Positions 6,590-6,632 of a stretch of DNA of 6,632 nt are shown one piece after another. The stretch covers positions 1 through 6,632 of the forward strand of contig JAADGX010000171.1 in NCBI GenBank assembly GCA_013152135.1, given 5' to 3'. This DNA is from Chlorobiota bacterium. GTDB taxonomy: Bacteria; Bacteroidota; Ignavibacteria; SZUA-365; JAADGX01. Within the stretch, counting starts at the first letter, position 1; each line of letters begins with the position of its first letter. Position numbers and translations under genes: made by a program. Under the pieces are notes generated by a model. It was not told the DNA's origin. It made no database searches and saw nothing but the letters and a program-made list of their open reading frames with translations.

Positions 6590-6615
6590 GGAAAGAATTG
6601 CATGTAGATAGATAT

Positions 6616-6632
6616 TTCTCTGCATGAGAGAA
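6616..6632. repeat. Palindrome running to the window edge
   Basis: TTCTCT (6616-6621) and AGAGAA (6627-6632) are inverted repeats around GCATG. The right arm ends at the last base, so the symmetry may continue outside the window. GCATG also occurs at 6600-6604. It could be an operator for a gene to the right, but nothing visible in the window confirms this. Confidence 0.25.

Noticed and set aside
6477..6632. tRNA-Asp as an integration site of a mobile element
   Set aside because: No repeat of the tRNA 3' end, integrase or foreign-looking DNA is visible in the 82 bases after the tRNA.
1..6632. CRISPR arrays, insertion sequences, phage or defence genes
   Set aside because: No regularly spaced repeats, transposase, integrase, nuclease or toxin-antitoxin reading frames were seen on either strand.

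Overview
The window looks like ordinary chromosomal DNA from a moderately GC-rich Gram-negative bacterium. I see no phage, insertion sequence, plasmid or CRISPR signature. Three hints point to the FCB superphylum (a Bacteroidota/Chlorobi/Ignavibacteria/Kapabacteria-like lineage): the style of the Lon N-terminus (LPVLPLRDVVIFPYM), the secreted von Willebrand A protein with an Ala-Gln signal-peptide end, and the near absence of Shine-Dalgarno sequences before the main genes. This placement is an inference and is weak.

Layout. Positions 1-648 (minus) hold the first 216 residues of an exported von Willebrand factor A (vWA) domain protein whose 3' end lies outside the window. Positions 649-909 are a non-coding spacer with a candidate promoter and a small palindrome for the vWA gene, and two hairpins behind the next gene. 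Positions 910-2811 (minus) encode a membrane-anchored protein with two GAF domains and a GGDEF-like domain whose catalytic signature is destroyed (DQSRF in place of GGDEF). Positions 2812-3051 are a divergent promoter region. Positions 3052-5460 (plus) encode a complete Lon protease. It is followed after 6 bases by prmC (5467-6336), the methyltransferase for peptide chain release factors. Positions 6337-6476 are non-coding but can form long, mutually exclusive RNA stems. Positions 6477-6550 are tRNA-Asp(GTC), with a clean intrinsic terminator at 6556-6589. The last 43 bases hold no gene and end in an incomplete palindrome.

How the parts fit. lon and prmC are probably cotranscribed and concern protein quality control and translation termination. 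The GAF/GAF/pseudo-GGDEF gene is divergent from lon and may share its control region. The vWA gene follows in the same direction but appears to have its own promoter. The least explained items are the structured RNA segment just ahead of tRNA-Asp, the degenerate GGDEF sensor, and the vWA domain with an altered metal site. I found no clear evidence of a new multi-gene system in the window.
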